NCBI GenBank assembly: GCA_965215765.1
Contig: OZ244118.1
Span: 2,108,001 to 2,172,000, forward strand
Direction: 5' to 3'
DNA length: 64,000 bases
From: G965212025 sp965215765
Lineage (GTDB): Bacteria > Pseudomonadota > Gammaproteobacteria > Poriferisulfidales > Oxydemutatoraceae
Below, piece by piece: positions 61,621 through 64,000 of the stretch. How positions within the stretch are numbered: position 1 is the first letter of the stretch; every line of letters starts with the position of its first letter. Under the pieces are notes generated by a model, which was given only the letters and a program-made list of their open reading frames with translations, ran no database searches and had not been told where the DNA came from. A program made the position numbers and the translations under genes.

Positions 61621-63126
61621 AGGCTGCTGCATACCATTGGTCGGCTCTGTCAGTCAGCATACGAGCGAAGCAAGCCTGGTTCAGCAGTAACGGTTCTACA
61701 GCATCTTACCGTGATGATTAGCACAAGCACATCGGGTGTGACCTGAAAACAGAAGAGCATGGGCAGGCTGCTGCATACCATTGGTCGGGTCTGTCAGCAA
61801 ACGAGCGAAGCAAGCATGGTTCAGCAGTAGCGGTTCTAAAGCGTCTTCCCGTGATGGTCTTAGGCAAGAGCATGGGCAGGCTGCTGCATACCATTGGTCG
61901 GCTCTGTCAGCACACGAGCGAAGCAAGCCCGACCCAGAGAAATAGAGGTTCCCACTGCGTCTTCCCGTGATGGTCTTAGGCAAGAGTATGGGAAGATCGC
62001 TGCATACCATTGGCCGGGTCTGTCAGTCAGCATACGAGCGAAGCAAGCCTGGTTCAGCAGTGGCGGTTCTCGCTGCGTCTTCCTGTGGTGGTCTTAGGCA
62101 AGAGCATGGGCAGGCTGCTGCATACCATTGGTCGGGTCTGTCAGCAAACGAGCGAAGCAAGCATGGTTCAGCAGTAGCGGTTCTGCAACTTCTTCCCGTG
62201 ATGGTCTTAAGGAATAGCATGGCAGGCTGCTGCATACCATTGGTCGGGTCTGTCAGTCAGCATACGAGCGAAGCAAGCCCGACCCAGAGAAATAGAGGTT
62301 CCCACTGCGTCTTCCCGTGATGGTCTTAGGCAAGAGTATGGGAAGATCGCTGCATACCATTGGCCGGGTCTGTCAGTCAGCATACGAGCGAAGCAAGCCT
62401 GGTTCAGCGGTAGCGGTTCCCCGCCGCATCTTCCAGTGATGGGCTTAAGACAAGAGCATGGGCAGGCTGCTGCATACCATTGGTCGGGTCTGTCAGCATA
62501 CGAGCGAAGCAAGCATGGTTCAGCAGTAGCGGTTCTAAAGCGTCTTCCTGTGATGGTCTTAAGGCAAGAGTATGGGCAGGCTGCTGCATACCATTGGCCG
62601 GGTCTGTCAGCATACGAGCGAAGCAAGCATGGTTCAGCAGTAGCGGTTCTAAAGCGTCTTCCTGTGATGGTCTTAAGGCAAGAGTATGGGCAGGCTGCTG
62701 CATACCATTGGCCGGGTCTGTCAGCATACGAGCGAAGCAAGCATGGTTCAGCAGTAGCGGTTCTAAAGCGTCTTCCTGTGATGGTCTTAAGGCAAGAGCA
62801 TGGGCAGGCTGCTGCATACCATTGGTCGGGTCTGTCAGCAAACGAGCGAAGCAAGCATGGTTCAGCAGTAGCGGTTCTAAAGCGTCTTCCCGTGATGGTC
62901 TTAGGCAAGAGCATGGGCAGGCTGCTGCATACCATTGGCCGGGTCTGTCAGCATACGAGCGAAGCAAGCATGGTTCAGCAGTAGCGGTTCTAAAGCGTCT
63001 TCCCATGATGGTCTTAAGGCAAGAGCATGGGCAGACTGCTGCATACCATTGGCCGGGATCTGCGAGCACACGAGCGAAGCTAGCCCAACCCAGAGAAGTA
63101 GAGGTTCCCACTGCGTCTTCCCGTGA
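61621..63126. repeat. R114 tandem array, about 13 units
   Basis: The landmark GCTGCATACCATTGG recurs about 13 times from 61626 to 63040. Uniform units have a period of 114 bp (62571 to 62685), others are up to about 124 bp. The flanks of each unit are constant, but the middle has alternative versions: one containing TGGTTCAGCAGTAGCGG, the other CCGACCCAGAGAAATAGAGG (units near 61930, 62270 and 63080). Units in the middle-right part (62465-63000) are nearly uniform. Open frames on both strands result from the length being a multiple of three. It is not a CRISPR array, because the middles are not unique. Confidence 0.85.
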
Positions 63127-63640
63127 TGGTCTTTCAGTTTTCACCTGCTGACAACCCGGTAATCCCACGGCTCCGACTCCCCCCCTTCATGTCCGCCATG
63201 ACCTGCGCCTGCATAGCCATCTCGTCCAACGTGCCGGCAAACACCGGAAATTCATCCTGTCTTCCCCGATAGACAACTGAAACCCGGCTTTTTCATCAGT
63301 CGAAAAATAAGCGCCACCCTGATATCCTTCCCGACCTTGCCACGTAGTTCAAAGGCTCAATGCGAACTTCAGGCAAAAACAAGGAAAAAAGACCAGAAGG
63401 AGCCAGCTTGCGTGTCATCACGTGACCATTTTCAGAGCGAACAAGTCTCAGCTCCAGATCGGCACCTTGGAGGGATTCTGTTATCCGGTAAGAAGCATTG
63501 AAATCAGCCAAGGGAAAGTCGCGACCGGAGGCGTAACCGGGCAGCACACAAAGCCCTGTACAGAACAGAGCAAAGGCAAAAGTAATGGTGACTATGCGCC
63601 GCAGCAAGCACCTGTTTCTTATCGCCTGTCTGGAAAACAT
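63121..63640 (-). pseudogene. DUF3108-family protein, decayed copy E, 3' end replaced by R114
   Basis: The start at 63640 (MFSRQAIRNRCLLRR) and signal peptide are intact, and the frame is good to about residue 112 (PEVRIEPLNYVAR), where it shifts. Later parts (VVYRGRQDEFPVF, then QAQVMADMKGG) lie in other frames. The gene stops being recognisable at about 63127, where GATGGTCTT, present in both DUF3108 and R114, joins the two. The last quarter of the gene is missing. Confidence 0.8.
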
Positions 63641-64000
63641 CAGACCCCTGTGCGTGGTATTTTATCCCGGAAGACACATCCATGCCTCCCTCGGAAGTCA
63701 GGCAGTGATAACACACGGGCAGGTTGATAGCAGGGAACGCAGGCGAACTGAGGTGTTTTGCTCCGGAAGAGACACCATGTCTCCCTCGGAAGTCAGGCAG
63801 TGATAACACTCGGGCGAATTGATAGAAAGAAATGCCGGCGAACTGCGTGGTGCTCACGACCTCTGCTGTCTGGTTGCTTGTCAGTTCAGGAGAATGACCC
63901 CGGCGACCACAACACACTTGGCTTTCAGAGAATAATTCTGAGAGGGATTGATGATTATTTGCTTTCTCTCGGCCAACAGATACAACACAATGTCGTGATC
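63641..64000. repeat. URS block, right edge
   Basis: This matches the URS block seen 5' of the other DUF3108 copies. A short segment of about 90 bp (CCGGAAGACACATCCATG to TGATAACAC) is duplicated within it near 63670 and 63760. The block runs off the window. Confidence 0.55.

Noticed and set aside
61621..63126. CRISPR array
   Set aside because: Units are about 114 bp with only two or three recurrent middle versions rather than unique spacers, the constant part is far too long, and no cas gene is present.
61967..63168. Long open frames on both strands in the R114 array
   Set aside because: They come from a repeat length divisible by three, run in opposite directions over the same bases, and encode low-complexity repeats with no start signal.

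Overview
The window is a 64 kb accessory region from a Gram-negative bacterium, probably a gammaproteobacterium. That rests on one intact and four decayed copies of a secreted DUF3108-type gene, a decayed WaaE/KdtX-like glycosyltransferase of the kind that works on lipopolysaccharide core, remnants of an IS3-family transposase, and Sec signal peptides with AxA cleavage sites. I see no ribosomal, tRNA or central-metabolism gene, so the species cannot be named.

The dominant feature is a one-strand (minus) array of eight very large genes for secreted GLUG-repeat proteins, called GLUG1 to GLUG8 here from left to right. They run from 754 to 5453 residues. GLUG1 runs off the left edge and GLUG7 has lost its 5' end. 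All are built from the same parts: a signal peptide with a long n-region, a two-cysteine entry module, a block of GLUG repeats, a capping segment with its own cysteine pair, Ig-like modules of about 114 residues, and linker domains. Every visible C-terminus ends in the same short tail (R-[VA]-K-[VM]-YLGGAVR), whichever domain precedes it.

Read in the direction of transcription (right to left), the basic unit is: GLUG gene, 3' block, upstream repeat block (URS), DUF3108 gene, satellite-like repeats (R306, R247 or R114), conserved promoter block, next GLUG gene. Duplication of this unit explains most of the window. The DUF3108 copies have decayed in four of five places, whereas the GLUG frames have stayed open, in one case over 5453 codons. 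All the internal duplications I measured in GLUG genes are multiples of three.

Layout: GLUG1 (1-4601), DUF3108 pseudogene A, GLUG2 (6138-9413), a foreign insert (10.2-14.9 kb) with two paralogous plus-strand coiled-coil membrane-anchored genes, three IS3 remnants and a glycosyltransferase pseudogene, a ten-unit 306-bp satellite array (14.9-17.8 kb), DUF3108 pseudogene B, GLUG3 (19193-24148), R247 repeats, GLUG4 (25287-28538), the intact DUF3108 gene C (29782-30546), GLUG5 (31136-35167), DUF3108 pseudogene D, GLUG6 (37227-39491), the truncated GLUG7 (40624-43933), the giant GLUG8 (44666-61027), a 13-unit array of about 114 bp, and DUF3108 pseudogene E.

Working interpretation (inference): this is a surface-protein locus that diversifies by recombination. 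Its paralogues are mosaics with homogenised segments, copy-number variation of in-frame modules and a promoterless, headless copy, and they are separated by repeats that would favour recombination.
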